A stretch of DNA of 64,000 bases from Parelaphostrongylus tenuis (GCA_019055375.1 JAHQIW010007055.1:124001-188000); one strand, 5' to 3'; positions 22,601 to 32,201 are shown, counted from the first letter of the stretch. Numbers and translations are program-made. Notes: generated by a model from the letters alone, not told the origin.

Positions 22601-25600
22601 TCGTCGATGTTGTCGACAACGGTATCTTCCCAAGAGTCGACTAATGATTTGAATACATCCCAGTTTATAGTAGTTCTGGGACTTCGTTGTTTGAATTTAG
22701 CGGCTTTCTCGCCTCTCCTCGAAAATCGGAACGTTGCGCGAAGGAGGCGATGGTCTGATCCCGTGTAGAACTTGGGAACAACAGCGACGTCGGTCAGGCA
22801 AAAGGCAAAACCTTCGATTTACTATGATGTGATCTATTTCGTTATGGTACTCTCCATTGGGAGACTCCCACGTCGATCGCTGAGAAAGAGGCTTTTGGAA
22901 TTGCGAGTTACCATGGATGGTTTGGGTCGTCATGATAAACTCGGATAGCCTCTCACCCTGTTCATTCCATTCTAGTCCGTGGGTCCCTATGTGACGTTCT
23001 CCAGACGTTCTTCTAGGTCCAATTTTTGCGTTAAAATCTCCGACAATGACCTTGAAGAATGTATGATCTTCTCTGAAGAATTTTTCGAGGTCCATATAGA
23101 ACGCTTCGACTTCGTCTTCGTCATAGCTTGATGTTGGTGCGTAAGCAACGAAGATGGTCAAAGCCGGCATAGAACCACATCGTTTCAACCGTAATCGTCC
23201 GATACGGGTTGTTAGTTGTTCAAACGAATCAATCCTCACGGTCAAATTCGATTTGACGAGGACGCCAACGCCACCGACACCTCTGCGATCGCATGTTCCA
23301 AGGAACAGTTCTTCTCCGGTGTCATAGACAGCGTGAAAAGGATGGCGCCTTCTCGTCTCAGCCAGGCCAATGACGTCGTACCTTATTCTTCTTGCTTGAA
23401 TCAACAGATCTTCTACAGCGGATTGTTGAGCAAGGGTTCTTGCGTTGTAGGTACAGATCGTCATTTTAGTCCGTTTCGATCTTGGCAGCCTAGTTCGGCC
23501 CTGAGATTTTAGCAGCCTCTCCGTACTCGTCCTACCTGGCGCTGCCGTACTAGGGGCTCTTTCGGGGTCAGGGGAATGAGGCCCATATTTGTTACTGTTT
23601 TTGGCATTTTGATACCCAACGTGTAGCTTGCCAGGCTCTAAACGTGGGGGCTGGGTACTCACGAGTAGCTTGCCAGTTTCTCTCGGAGGAGCGGGAGGAG
23701 CTTATTTGTTGGAGGCGACTCCTAACCGCCTCCCATGTACTTCCCAGCCGCTTGATTGCAGGCTTTTGGCCGACTTGACTCGTAGAAATAGAGTTTTTGT
23801 CAAGTCGGCGCTGCAGAAGCAGGGAGCTCGTCCCCTGAATCCACCTGCGTCTCTGGGAAGCACACGGTCGCTTTTGGTTCGCGTTTTATTCCCCTATCCA
23901 CCACCTGGGGACGCGCCACGTGTCCTCGCGACTAACCGGGCGGGATCCCTCAAAGAGGGAGGTCCGTGGTCATTTTATGTAATAGCTATAAATTCCACCC
24001 TTTGAGAAAATTTCCATTGGCATCGCGAATAGAGTAATGCTCGTAACTTAATCTGTTAATAATGAAAAAGTGATTACTATCAGAACATTTGATTGTTTTC
24101 TATTCATAAACAATATACAATCAAAGGATAACGACGTTTACAGAATATTATTGTATGCTGCGTTGAGCAGTTAGTGGCTATGTGGTCAGTACTAACTTAG
24201 AATTGTCACTCAAGCACTGAATACACTCAGGAGAGTGTAAGCTAACTGATAATGAGATTTCAATAGGTTGCTCTTATTGACATTTTGCGGTACATGTCGA
24301 AAATACCGTTTGCAGAATAAGACCCGTACTTTGTGTATTATGCTTGCAACGAACATCAAGCGACTGACCAACCCTAACACGCTGAGGGCCATGTGGGACG
24401 TTTCGTCCTACACCGCGCGACGTCAAATCTTCTCAGATACTGTAGTGGCGGCGTCGCGCTCCGTGAGAAAGGCGGCGAATCTCGTAGAAGGCAGACTCCA
24501 GACATCATAATGGATGCGAGGAAACGAACCCAGATGGTTCTGAGAGAGCATTTTCATCATGAAATGATGGAATTTCATTGAAAAATTTCTACAGAGATAT
24601 TGTTCAAAGACTACATCGCCATATGATCACATAATGAAAATGACGATAATGCTGATGATTGCGAAAGTGAAAACAATTGCAACCCTTTTGAGCTGCCCGT
24701 GAGATGTGATAGGAGCACCTACACAGTACCTTCCATTCAATGCATAGACATTGCATTAGCCTACAATCGAACTTGTAGCTGGTAAAATTAGTCATACTTT
24801 CATTCAATGATGTGGCCGCCAGACTGTTAATCCTGTGAAGACCATTATGATACGTTTAGCCGCGCAACGTCCAAATCTCACTCAGCTGCTGAAATGGTGC
24901 CGTCGCTTCTCGTGGGAAGCCAGGTGAAGGCACCCGGGCATGTATGCGCAGACACACAGATGCTGCCTGCCTGCGACTGCCGCGCAAACGACGGCACGAC
25001 GCCGCCTATCTATCAACGTTGGTCTTTGAAGGGTTGAGGAGGCCACCACTTCGCGTGTATCCCAGTAGCTTTCGGTGCTCGCAACGTATAAGTGCTCGAT
25101 GGCCGAGGGAAGCTTGCTTCCTTTGTTTCGACATCGGCTTATTGGTACCATTTTTTGTGTGGAAGGATAGAAAGCTTGGTACATCGGTAGAAGCCCATGA
25201 GTTTCTGTGTAGTCCACGTATTATTTCACCAATTTTACGGCACTGGAGTCGAATTTATGTGGTTTCTAATGAGATTGGTCGACACTGAACGTCGTATCTT
25301 TTGTCCTTTACCGTCGCTCGAACTAGCCAATCGTCAACACTTCTTTGATTTTTGCTATGGTTTTGTTGAAATATGGTGTTCCAGATGCTCAGTGGAAATC
25401 CAAACAGAACAGTGTTCTATGAAACCGGAAGCTTGCCAAGTCCAGACGCTGAGCTTAACAAGTAAGGCACATATTTGGTTTCTTTTAGTTCTTTTGATTT
25501 TTATTACCATGAACAACTTTTTTCCAACCTCAGCATTGATGAACAAATTTCTGTTGTCTTCATGAGCGCACACGACGTTACCATGCTAATTATTTACAGT

Positions 25601-28600
25601 ACCTGACGTTTCGGCTGATTTCATGATCTGTGGAACCCGAAAAGCTTTCAATTTGGCCGAAATCTTATCAACCACATTTCTCAACTTCTACAGAAAGACT
25701 GCGAAACTTAGTTTTTCAACCGCTTATAAATAGAACATCTCCTTTGCACACTCTCATTTTCTATAAATCTTCGATAGAGCCTTCCACGTGAAGTCAAGCG
25801 CAGCGAGTTCACATAATTAGGTAATATGACTCTCTCATTTTAGAATATTGCTTTGCGATATTATGTGAGATCACGCGAGATAACGAAGCCTTCCTTCGCT
25901 GTTTACTTTTGGGTCATTAGAATTTATCTAAAATGTTTTACGAACTTAAATCCCTGTGGAATGAACGTGACTCTTAGGTGAATGTCTCCTCTATGGCTGT
26001 TTCCTATGCTCCTGTTGAATATCTCATTTGAATTTGAGTTTAGCGATTAGATGTTCTTTTATAGGAAATGAGGGCTTTTTAGCCTTCTTCGCTGATCTAT
26101 TCGTTGCAGCATACCATTCGTAAGATCGGTATTTTGGCATCCAACTGCTCATTTTCTTGCAAACAATCTGGTATACAACTTGCCTGTGCTTGCCTACACT
26201 TACTTAAAAATGAAGCTGTCGTGGGAATAAATGCGCTTACCACTCATGCACGAATGGCGCTTAGGGGAAAATGCTAGTGAGCGACGCGCATGATAGTGGA
26301 CTTGGGGCGATGATACGGTTTTAGAAAGGACGTTCAGGAAGTGATTTGCGAAGTTTTAAAGCTGGATAAAACAATCTGGAGAATCAGTCGCGCGCTCGGA
26401 TCGTTCACAGGAAGCTCCATTAATCTTGCGCGCCACTTTATTAGCATCTTCCTTGCGCTCCATTCGTGCAGGAGTAGCAAGCGACTTTGTTCCCCCGACA
26501 AACTTCATCTTAGAGCAAGTATAGCTAGTTATAAACCAGAGTGTTTGAAAGAAGTAGCAGAAAACCTGGTCGCTACGTAGGCAGGATGGAAGATCACTTG
26601 GCGTTATTGAACGCGCAGTCGAAAGGTCGATGCTAGAGATCCGAAGTTCCGACCTACTTCAACGATGGGAGATTAGGGATGCCATTCCACATGCCGAGCT
26701 ACCGAAGATAAGGTGGGCAGGACACGTACTGCGTTTTAACGAGAACCAATGTAGGAGAGCCTTGAGCGACTGGATTCATCGGGATGTCAAGCGCTCGACA
26801 GGAAGACCACCGGCGCGATGAACTGATTTCTTCACGAAATGCCTAGAAGAAGGAAATGATGCTTAACGAATTCTTAAATGAGGAGGACCCACTGAGCTAC
26901 TTTTGCACATAGGAAAACTGGAATTAATGCTGATGCCCGCTAGAGTCGTTCAACTATCAGCGGGTCGACAGGTGATACAGGTGATGTTCCATATAGGAGG
27001 AAATGGTCAAATGAGACAAATGTTTTTAATTGTTGAGGCCGACGATCAGTGTACATAAATTTTACACGAGAAGAACCGAAATAAAGCTGGCTTCCATTTT
27101 GAATGTTGAAACCAAGAACGAAAACATATTGGTATATTGCCTATTTTTTCACATTACACAATTTAATGGAATAGTCTACGAAGTGCAATTCGCTTGGGAT
27201 TGAATTACAGAAAAATCACTCCTTAAATAGTTCTAGTAAGAAAATGTTTTCATATATATTCGGCGCCTTATTTCCCACGAATATATATAGAGCAATGAAA
27301 CGTTTTTTGGAAAGCCAGGTCTAGAGAAATCGGCAGAAATGGTTGGAATATACCATCAAGCACTCTAAAACCGTTGGTATAACCGTCTGTGCACACCTCC
27401 GAAGTGCATAATTTCCTCAGACGGTTGAGAATATGCCCGCATGAACTATGGTATAGTGTACTCAATCTCTTGTAAAGCGTACAAGGACGAATACATTGGT
27501 AGACAGGTCAATTACTCTGTATCCGTATTCAAAGAGCACCTAACTGGTAAGCTTAAAGCTCATTCAAATTCTCCATCAGGCACGTGTAAGATAAAGAGAT
27601 AAAACGGAGAAAAATTTGGTTTAGAGGACATCGCAACTAGAAAAGCACATGAGATTTGACCTATCAAACCTCTGAAGAGGGCGAGATTCTCCGTAAACGT
27701 CAGCTACCGTGAATAAATACTATATAACAATTTCGTGTCTACTCATTAACCCTTTGGGCACGATGGGGACACGGCGCTAGCCTCGCTCGCCGCTGCGTTC
27801 AGCGGCGAGCAGTCCGTAGTGCCAAATGGTCAGTGATGCCTTCCATCGGAATAAGGTTGCTTGTTCGATCCCTTACCACTACGCTTTACAGCAAACTTCT
27901 TGGTGCCGACTAGTATTGATAATCTCTGTATGATTAATTTTTTCAGAAAAAAAGCACTCATTTGTTAACAATTCACTACCTTTAGAAGCGAAACACATTG
28001 CTGAGTAAATGGTTCTGCTGAAAAATCGCTTACGGTGTTATGATATGAGATATGTTGTCATGTCGTGTGTTAGTGATATGGCGCATGTTGAACTGAAAAC
28101 AAAAGAAGACCGCTGTGAACCGTCAACATAGGACTGAACTTGTGACCTTCTTCTTAATGCCTAGCATCACTATACACTCAACACAATAGACTGTGAGCGA
28201 CCAGCGCGCGGGGCGGTGATAGCACCGTGTCCCTGTCGTCCCCAAAAAGTTATGATTAAGAAAACAGAAACTCTTTAATTCTTTCGGAATTTCCGGGATA
28301 TTATCCTTATGTTTTTGTGGTATTGGGAGCATAATGATAGTCGTATTGGGCTAAACAATGAGTATGGCGATACTGAAACGCTATTAATTCAATAACTATC
28401 AAAATTACTCATTCGTTCTTTGAAGAGCCGCTGATACGCTGTTAGCAATGCATCGACAGGTATGCAGCCGAGTGGATCCACCTACCGTTTCAGGATATTC
28501 TCGCCCAGATGGTCAGTAGATTCTAGTGGATAGCTCGTTTTCGATCCAGTTCAACTTCATACCTCTGTCAAGTATTTTTCGATGTTTTTTTGAAAATCTG

Positions 28601-31600
28601 ACAAAGAAAAAGACTTTACAAAATGTGGAAACAATTCCTACATTGAAGATTACGGTTTGACTGTGTAGCCTTCAACTCAATGAATGTCGATGTTCAGGCT
28701 TGTCGTCGGCTAGTGTCTCATTTATCAACGCCTTTTATAATCCGAATATGATTTCACTGAGAACACCGGTATGTCAATCAATATTTCACACTAATCTTCT
28801 TTCAATTAGCAGAGTAGCTTAGCAAGACTAATAATCCCGACTCCATTATTTAGTCACATGTTATAGAGTTTTGAGCAAGTATTTCGCACTAATCTTCTTT
28901 TAATGTGTAAAGCGCAGTGGTAAGAGGTGCATTGTAATATATAATGTTTTGTTGGTTTGATCTTGCGCCCTAGACCAACTAAACTCTCCGTCATCCTGGT
29001 GTGCGAAAATGAGTACCAAAATTGTACAGAAAGATAAGAATTCTGATACATCAATAGACCTTGTTACAGCTCAAATATTTAATAACCTATATTTTATTAT
29101 TTGTACTGCTTTCCAGCAGTGATATGATGTTGAACTATTTAACTAAAAAGTTGAGTGGCTCGTAAAAAACCGCTCAGGTGAGAGTTCAGCGGCGTTTCAT
29201 CGTTACGGGGCGTGCTACCATTACACCGCCGAAGCCACAGTTTTGCTACCGTCCTTTTCTTGACATGAACTATTGAAGTTGTTAGCAAGCAACCCTTAAC
29301 GTGTTTGATGTAGTAAGCACATTTTGGCGTTGAACCCAGTTGAGCTGACAACTTTTTCTATATGTATAACCTAGAGTTCTTTGATTTGACTACTTTTTAG
29401 CAGTATTATGAATAGATGAGTTTTTTCAATATCATGTTCAGAGAAGTATAGGTTATACATATAGAAAAACTTTCAGCTCAACTCTGTTTAATGCCGAAAT
29501 GTGCTCACCACACCAAACCCGTTGAGGATTGGTTGCTGACAGCTTTGATAGTTCATATCAAAGATCGCGAAGCGGTGGTTTTGGTGGTGTAGTGGTAGCG
29601 CGCGCATTCTGTAAGGGTTTGAAACGCGTGTTTGACTCAGGGCCGAGGGCGCATTTTTGCGTACCATCCAAGTATTTTACTTGATAATCTGTGCCATGCT
29701 TGAGGGGGTGCCTACATAGCGCATCCCTTAGGGATAGATCACGGCCGAACGTTTTCAGTTATCCTTATTTTCCTTCATTACAGGTTTTTTGAGTCCACTT
29801 ATCTCTGCCGAAAGCTAACTAACTTTGTCTGTAAATTGGATAGTCTGTGTCATCTAAGTTAAATACATAGTTTTGTCAGTTGTTTGAAAATGCGCAATTT
29901 ATTGACGTTGCGGTTCTAAACGGACTGATCATTAGAATCTGCTTGCAAAGAAGACTCTGCGAATCATAGTGTCACGTTGTGGGAATCTCTAAAATTTTAT
30001 TATGGAAATTTTTTGTCGTGATACTTGTCTGTAATGGTATTGAGTAAACGCTTTTATCCTTTTCGGCTGAACATAAGTGGTGTCGTTCTCACTCAACCGC
30101 TTGACTTAGACATTTTTGGGTGTTGTTGACATTTGGAAAACGCACTCATTGCTAGCAGTTCTATCGTTCTATTTCTTTCCTCACATTCATCATTTCTAAG
30201 AGTTTCAAACCTTTCGCGTCTGGTCGATTTCTCTTTGAGGAATTTTAGTAAGCTTTTTCGATTTAGAACATCTCTATGGGTTTCTATGATTGCTGTCTAG
30301 GTTAATCTCAATTCTTATCCGCAGGTAGCTTTAACTTTTGTGAGTCACAGTCAGCTTTTCACAGACAAGTTCGGTACCAATTTCCATACTTCGGAAGAAT
30401 AGAAAGGATTGGTAAGCTCAATTTGGGTTTTGCACCAGTTATTGGAAGCTTAGAAGAATATTTCTACCTATACTACATCCACCTTTATCATTGATTTGCT
30501 TATGGAAAGCATTTTTTATTGATCAGCAATAAGCTGTGGTGATGGCTGCCATATATTGTGTAAAACATTCTCGACTTTGTTTATACCTGTTTATTTGTTT
30601 TGTTTGCAGCTTGTAATTACGGCTGAACGTGTTGCAACGATGAAAGACGTAATGCAGGACTGGCGACGACATTTTGTCTTATTTGCCGATTGGTTACATG
30701 CTTTACCAGAGTTTGCATCACTTAGCGTAGACGATCAGGCGAGCATTTGTGTATGAAAATTCACGTTTTGATAACTGGTCTTATCTCGAAAACCTGGCAG
30801 CTCTTTTAATTGAACTCTGACTTTGGGAGATATGTCTCTTCGCACCTTTTGTTTCAACGAGAGAAGTTAGGTCTGCGTTAAAGCGACCATTCTCGACGTT
30901 TTGATTTGATTCTACATTGTATGTGTTTCTGTGATCAATCTGTCAAAAATTGTAATGTAATGGAATTTAATTACTGACTCATAACATTCTAGCGTTGATT
31001 TCAAATCACACATTGTTGGAATTGATTGATTAATACAAAATGATTTGTACTTATGTATAGTGGAGCATGTTTGTGGTTTCTGATTTTGAATAACTTTTTT
31101 GGTTCATAGGAACTGAGATCGATAGAATGTGCAGTTTTTCTATAGAAAATAGCAAGTTATCCTATTCTGTAATTTTGAAATTCCAATTCTTTATGCAAAA
31201 TATTTTTTATTTCGTTGAATCGAAGGGTGGTGTTTGGAGCATATAGGCGACGAGAGAGGATCTATTCGAGAAAGCACGATGGTGCTTTTGGTTTTATTTT
31301 GATGGTGCTGTTATTGTGGAGAGAGTTTGAACACTTTGTTCTAGTTTTTCTGAAAATCTAAATTGAAAGCAAATTTGAAGCTAAAGTAACGATGGGATAA
31401 CTTGCACTTATAGCGAAGTCCATTCTATGTGGCAATCAAATTAAGACCCATGTTTTTGAGCATCGATCTGCAAGTGTTGAAAACGGCCTCTAATCATGTT
31501 ACTATTTTGATTGGTGACAAGGGAGAAAGAGAGGAATCAAATCAGACTCTACATACGCAGCTAGTTTTATGTCGTTGCCATAGGATGTACAGCAAAGATG

Positions 31601-31967
31601 ATTCACTGTGAATTTTACAGATTTTGATAGCAAAAAGTAGATTTGGTTCATTCTACTGGTGGTTGTGCGCTAATTGGACAAATGAAGCGTGTTGTGATGG
31701 GGTCTGTTACGCCAATGGTACATATTTTCCACGTTCAGAAGCTCTACAATGTTTCCCCGACGTAAGGTCAGATTTAGAAGTTGGTATTATGAGCACATCG
31801 GTATTGCTTATTGGTAAAAATCTATATCTGCCTTTGTTTTAGTTTAAGCCTTTTTCTTAGAGGATGTAGCGAACGAATGGTAGTGACATTATCGGAACCA
31901 CTTCGTGAATTACAACTTGATGAGACCGAGAAGTGCCTTATGCTGGCTGTTATCGTCTTTAGTGATG
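10375..31967 (+). CDS. HNF4-type nuclear hormone receptor, multi-exon gene
   Basis: Exons seen: 10375-10632, 11057-11118, 11249-11307, 20168-20233, 20494-20578, probably 25393-25461, then 30610-30750, 31621-31766 and 31861-31967. Junction phases agree for exons 1-5, across to the probable 25393 exon, and for the last three. The product should be a ligand-regulated transcription factor acting in the nucleus. The first zinc finger (CVVCGDQ...[11 protein letters not shown]) and the second (C-x5-C-x9-C-x2-C, ending CRACRLKQC) are complete. The extension [13 protein letters not shown] is typical of the family. The ligand-binding part follows HNF4 closely: a long helix 3 with LPEF...LSVDDQ, and later [12 protein letters not shown]. 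Introns 3 and 5 hold a Penelope pair and an RTE element. One or more hinge exons (25.5-30.6 kb) and the domain's C-terminus are not identified, so the protein is incomplete as read. No gene symbol is assigned because several worm paralogues are similar. Confidence 0.92.
11057..11118 (+). CDS. Receptor exon 2: P-box of zinc finger 1
   Basis: The exon reads [20 protein letters not shown] with two bases left over. It holds the last two cysteines of finger 1 and the DNA-reading P-box CNGCKG. The acceptor is TTTCAG and the donor AG|GTAAAA. The phase matches exon 3, giving a serine across the junction. Confidence 0.95.
11249..11307 (+). CDS. Receptor exon 3: start of zinc finger 2
   Basis: The exon reads [19 protein letters not shown], the first half of the second zinc finger with the first two cysteines five residues apart. 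The acceptor is TTCTAG and the donor G|GTTTGA. The following intron is about 8.9 kb and contains SINE, RTE-fragment and Penelope sequence. Confidence 0.95.
11540..11840 (-). repeat. tRNA-derived SINE, family 1, inverted copy
   Basis: The minus strand reads GAGCGTTTGGTGCAGTGGTT and later CACCTCAAACGAAG..., matching the 6.66-6.96 kb copy. It lies in receptor intron 3. Confidence 0.62.
12030..12430 (-). mobile_element. Second RTE-like family, fragment in receptor intron 3
   Basis: The minus strand resembles the 41.7-42.4 kb fragment ([25 protein letters not shown] and then a basic tail). The frames are broken. It is a remnant only. Confidence 0.5.
12428..12500. repeat. CT microsatellite
   Basis: A run of CTCTCT and CCCTCT in receptor intron 3. 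It explains the Arg/Glu-rich and Ser/Leu-rich frames on the two strands. Confidence 0.9.
12501..14179. other. Receptor intron 3, unexplained part
   Basis: A 140-residue minus frame (12571-12993) contains no recognised domain. The rest has no structure I can name. Confidence 0.4.
14180..14345 (-). repeat. tRNA-derived SINE, family 2
   Basis: The minus strand reads GGTGCTGTAGTGGTGGCACA and later CAAGTTCAACTCCCGTC, the two tRNA promoter boxes. It lies in receptor intron 3. Confidence 0.55.
15368..16925 (-). mobile_element. Penelope-like retroelement, truncated - copy
   Basis: The minus strand has part of the reverse transcriptase (16611-16871, [18 protein letters not shown], with an in-frame stop just before YIDDCLVIC), its C-terminus, and the GIY-YIG remnant (15751-15987: [19 protein letters not shown]). 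It is cut at 16925 inside motif A, where it meets the + copy head to head. Its 3' end at 15368-15545 mirrors the + copy's end at 19250-19430. Confidence 0.82.
15424..15455 (-). ncRNA. Hammerhead-like motif at the - Penelope end
   Basis: CTGACGA, stem II GGCGATCCGCC, AAAAC, GTT, AGCTG. Stem I GGCT/AGCT pairs. The self-complementary AACGTT would form stem III between two molecules. Two core changes are present. Confidence 0.5.
18070..18762 (+). pseudogene. Penelope reverse transcriptase, C-terminal part
   Basis: A 230-residue frame holds the YIDD catalytic box, then [13 protein letters not shown] and [13 protein letters not shown] as in Penelope-like elements. It overlaps the preceding frame that holds motif A, which shows a frameshift rather than a natural gene boundary. 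Confidence 0.82.
19333..19364 (+). ncRNA. Hammerhead-like motif at the + Penelope end
   Basis: CTGACGA, a weakened stem II, GAAGCGTTAGCTG. It lies downstream of the GIY-YIG remnant, in mirror position to the motif at 15424-15455. Confidence 0.45.
20168..20233 (+). CDS. Receptor exon 4: end of zinc finger 2
   Basis: The exon reads [21 protein letters not shown], with the final cysteine pair and the start of the C-terminal extension. The first codon (GAA) is completed with the single G left over from exon 3. The acceptor is TTTGCAG and the donor G|GTGAGA. Confidence 0.95.
20494..20578 (+). CDS. Receptor exon 5: C-terminal extension and acidic hinge
   Basis: The exon continues the extension as [10 protein letters not shown] and then turns strongly acidic ([15 protein letters not shown]). 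The acceptor is TTTTTAG and the donor AG|GTGAGC, leaving two bases. The RTE element inserted in the next intron starts only 29 bp downstream. Confidence 0.9.
20617..22263 (-). CDS. RTE copy 1 reverse transcriptase frame
   Basis: A 548-residue open frame contains the reverse-transcriptase blocks in order: [58 protein letters not shown] (catalytic Asp), [13 protein letters not shown] and [10 protein letters not shown] (catalytic Asp pair). A C-terminal region with [14 protein letters not shown] follows. It is a 3' part of a longer original polyprotein. The start codon shown is simply the first Met after upstream breaks. Confidence 0.9.
   Translation of the reverse strand: MEKIIHQYYSDLFASHVLLPSYKLKEDEYVVPPVLSSEIRHAISSVKNRTTPGPDRIRPEHLKNLPPVLINTLARLFTRYLSECKAPIQWKTSKTVLLFKKGDLHDIGNYRPICLLSVVYKLFTRVILNRIDRTLDEGQPCEQAGFRKGFSTMDHIHTITRLIEVSREYKQLLCLTFIDLKKAFDSVETEAVIEALDNQGVPTRYIMILRELYKDFTTRISPFYNNIIIDVRRGVRQGDTISPKLFTATLQNVMRTLEWDEMGVKIDGRQLNHLRFADDIVLITPNISQAERMLTDFDNACGKIGLQLNLTKTMFMRNGWVSNALFTLNGTTISECSSYIYLGREINMMNDLAPELSRRKRAAWGTFKSIEDVVKRTKNIRLRAHLFDSTIIPALTYAAETWSLRKQDERSLAVIERAVERSMLGVSRISQMRQRIRTSDRRQRSKIRDAVLHARISKIRWAGHVMRFNDNRWTRAVTDWIPRDVKRSKGRPLTRWSDFFTKAMEERYDAQRIPRARRTHWATLARDREKWKSCWYPLESLDDQRDDR
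22697..23662 (-). pseudogene. RTE copy 1 endonuclease frame (frameshifted)
   Basis: A 321-residue frame contains an exonuclease-endonuclease-phosphatase domain. It starts [11 protein letters not shown] within the frame, then [13 protein letters not shown] and [10 protein letters not shown], the catalytic Asp/His region. Just after NRRFC a 7-bp tandem duplication shifts the frame, so the last 40 residues are nonsense. In an intact RTE this domain is fused to the reverse transcriptase. Confidence 0.88.
23982..25392. other. Receptor intron 5 after the RTE element
   Basis: No exon recognised. 24880-25100 is relatively GC-rich (GCCTGCGACTGCCGCG) with open frames on both strands, but there is no splice or domain support. 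Confidence 0.4.
25393..25461 (+). CDS. Probable receptor hinge exon
   Basis: The open block codes for [20 protein letters not shown] and two more residues. Acceptor GCTCAG and donor AA|GTAAGG give exactly the phase left by exon 5, making a serine at the junction (SPD|S|GNP). Supporting evidence is phase, splice sites and composition. No domain is recognisable, and the next exon that should follow it was not found. Confidence 0.5.
26137..26545. repeat. Foldback MITE, family A
   Basis: The same arms as the 4.8 kb copy: GTATACAACTTGCCTGTGC at the left, and AAGCTCCATTAATCTTGCGC with TTTGTTCCC at the right. It abuts the RTE fragment at 26553. Confidence 0.72.
26553..26986 (+). mobile_element. 5'-truncated RTE fragment
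   Basis: Only the last ~430 bp of the RTE 3' end is present, starting at AACCTGGTCGCTACG and ending in the GATACAGGT tail. It still reads [14 protein letters not shown]. It abuts a foldback MITE on its left. Confidence 0.85.
27440..27720 (+). mobile_element. Penelope-like fragment (GIY-YIG end)
   Basis: The + strand reads [18 protein letters not shown], a diverged GIY-YIG endonuclease, followed by a hammerhead-like end at 27672-27706. The reverse-transcriptase part is missing. Confidence 0.6.
27752..28260. repeat. Inverted GC-rich block with perfect hairpin
   Basis: GATGGGGACACGGCGC near 27760 recurs in inverted form near 28225 (CACCGTGTCCCTGTCGTCCC). Inside the first copy, 27785-27810 forms an 11-bp hairpin, GCTCGCCGCTG-CGTT-CAGCGGCGAGC, unusual for such AT-rich DNA. 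No coding frame is seen. Confidence 0.5.
28350..30609. other. Receptor intron; missing hinge exon may lie here
   Basis: Apart from the SINE pair at 29.1-29.7 kb, nothing is recognised. A block at 30373-30412 has splice-like ends (TTTTCACAG / G|GTAAGC) and reads [13 protein letters not shown], but its phase does not lead into the 30610 exon. Confidence 0.4.
29139..29700. repeat. Head-to-head pair of tRNA-derived SINEs, family 2
   Basis: The + copy at 29448-29700 has GGTGTAGTGGTAGCGCGCGC (A box) and a B-box-like GGTTTGAAACGCG. An inverted copy occupies 29139-29365. Both share AGCTCAACT...GTGCTCACCAC.... TATACATATAGAAAAA marks both inner edges. Confidence 0.65.
30610..30750 (+). CDS. Receptor ligand-binding exon (helix 3 region)
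   Basis: It encodes 47 residues from [20 protein letters not shown] to DDQASIC. It aligns with the HNF4 segment that ends in helix 3 and the DDQ signature before helix 4. The acceptor is TTTGCAG and the donor TGT|GTATGA, phase 0 at both ends. Confidence 0.9.
31621..31766 (+). CDS. Receptor ligand-binding exon (helices 4-6, Cys/Trp-rich)
   Basis: The exon starts [20 protein letters not shown] and runs through a cysteine-rich stretch ([14 protein letters not shown]) to [12 protein letters not shown]. It sits where HNF4 has helices 4-6 and the beta turn. The alternative donor at 31762 is rejected because only AG|GTCAGA at 31767 keeps the next exon in frame. Confidence 0.88.
31861..31967 (+). 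CDS. Receptor ligand-binding exon (helices 7-8)
   Basis: The exon reads [20 protein letters not shown] followed by [15 protein letters not shown]. This matches HNF4-type helices 7-8 (REIQIDDNEYACLKAIVFF in the vertebrate protein). The acceptor is TTCTTAG and the donor GATG|GTTTGT, which leaves one base (G) for the next exon. Confidence 0.9.
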
Positions 31968-32201
31968 GTTTGTGCTTTTTCGAATGATTTCAAGTATCAC
32001 CAATGAGAAAATGCACTGATATATATGTATCCGTTTATTTTGGCAAGAGTCATAGATTAATCGGTGTCCGGGTCATTTAGAGGAACTGAGTCATATATTA
32101 GCGACTGTTGTTCCAACTGTTTATTTGCTGCCCATAGTTTTTTTTACTAGTTATATTCAATCACTAACCTCTAACGCGTTGATATACCAAATATCTTCCA
32201 G

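Larger units (their letters stand above)
20608..23969 (-). mobile_element. RTE-type non-LTR retrotransposon, copy 1, near full length
   Basis: The element inserts antisense in receptor intron 5. It is flanked by the 12-bp duplication TCATTTTATGTA at 20596-20607 and 23970-23981. It encodes an APE-like endonuclease, then reverse transcriptase, and ends in short repeats of GATACAGGT, as RTE elements do. It shares its whole length with the copy at 48.7 kb, about 3.35 kb each. Breaks separate endonuclease from reverse transcriptase: a 7-bp TTTTGCC duplication at 22797-22812, an added A near 22555 and a stop near 22438. The recent-looking duplication and long intact reverse-transcriptase frame suggest a young insertion. 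Confidence 0.93.

Noticed and set aside
24882..25217. A 111-residue minus frame in a GC-richer block.
   Set aside because: No recognised domain or splice pattern. Frames are open on the opposite strand too, as expected by chance in GC-richer DNA.
30373..30412. Candidate receptor exon between 25.46 and 30.61 kb.
   Set aside because: The splice-like ends are good, but the phase does not connect to the 30610 exon and no family motif is visible. It is mentioned only in the intron note.
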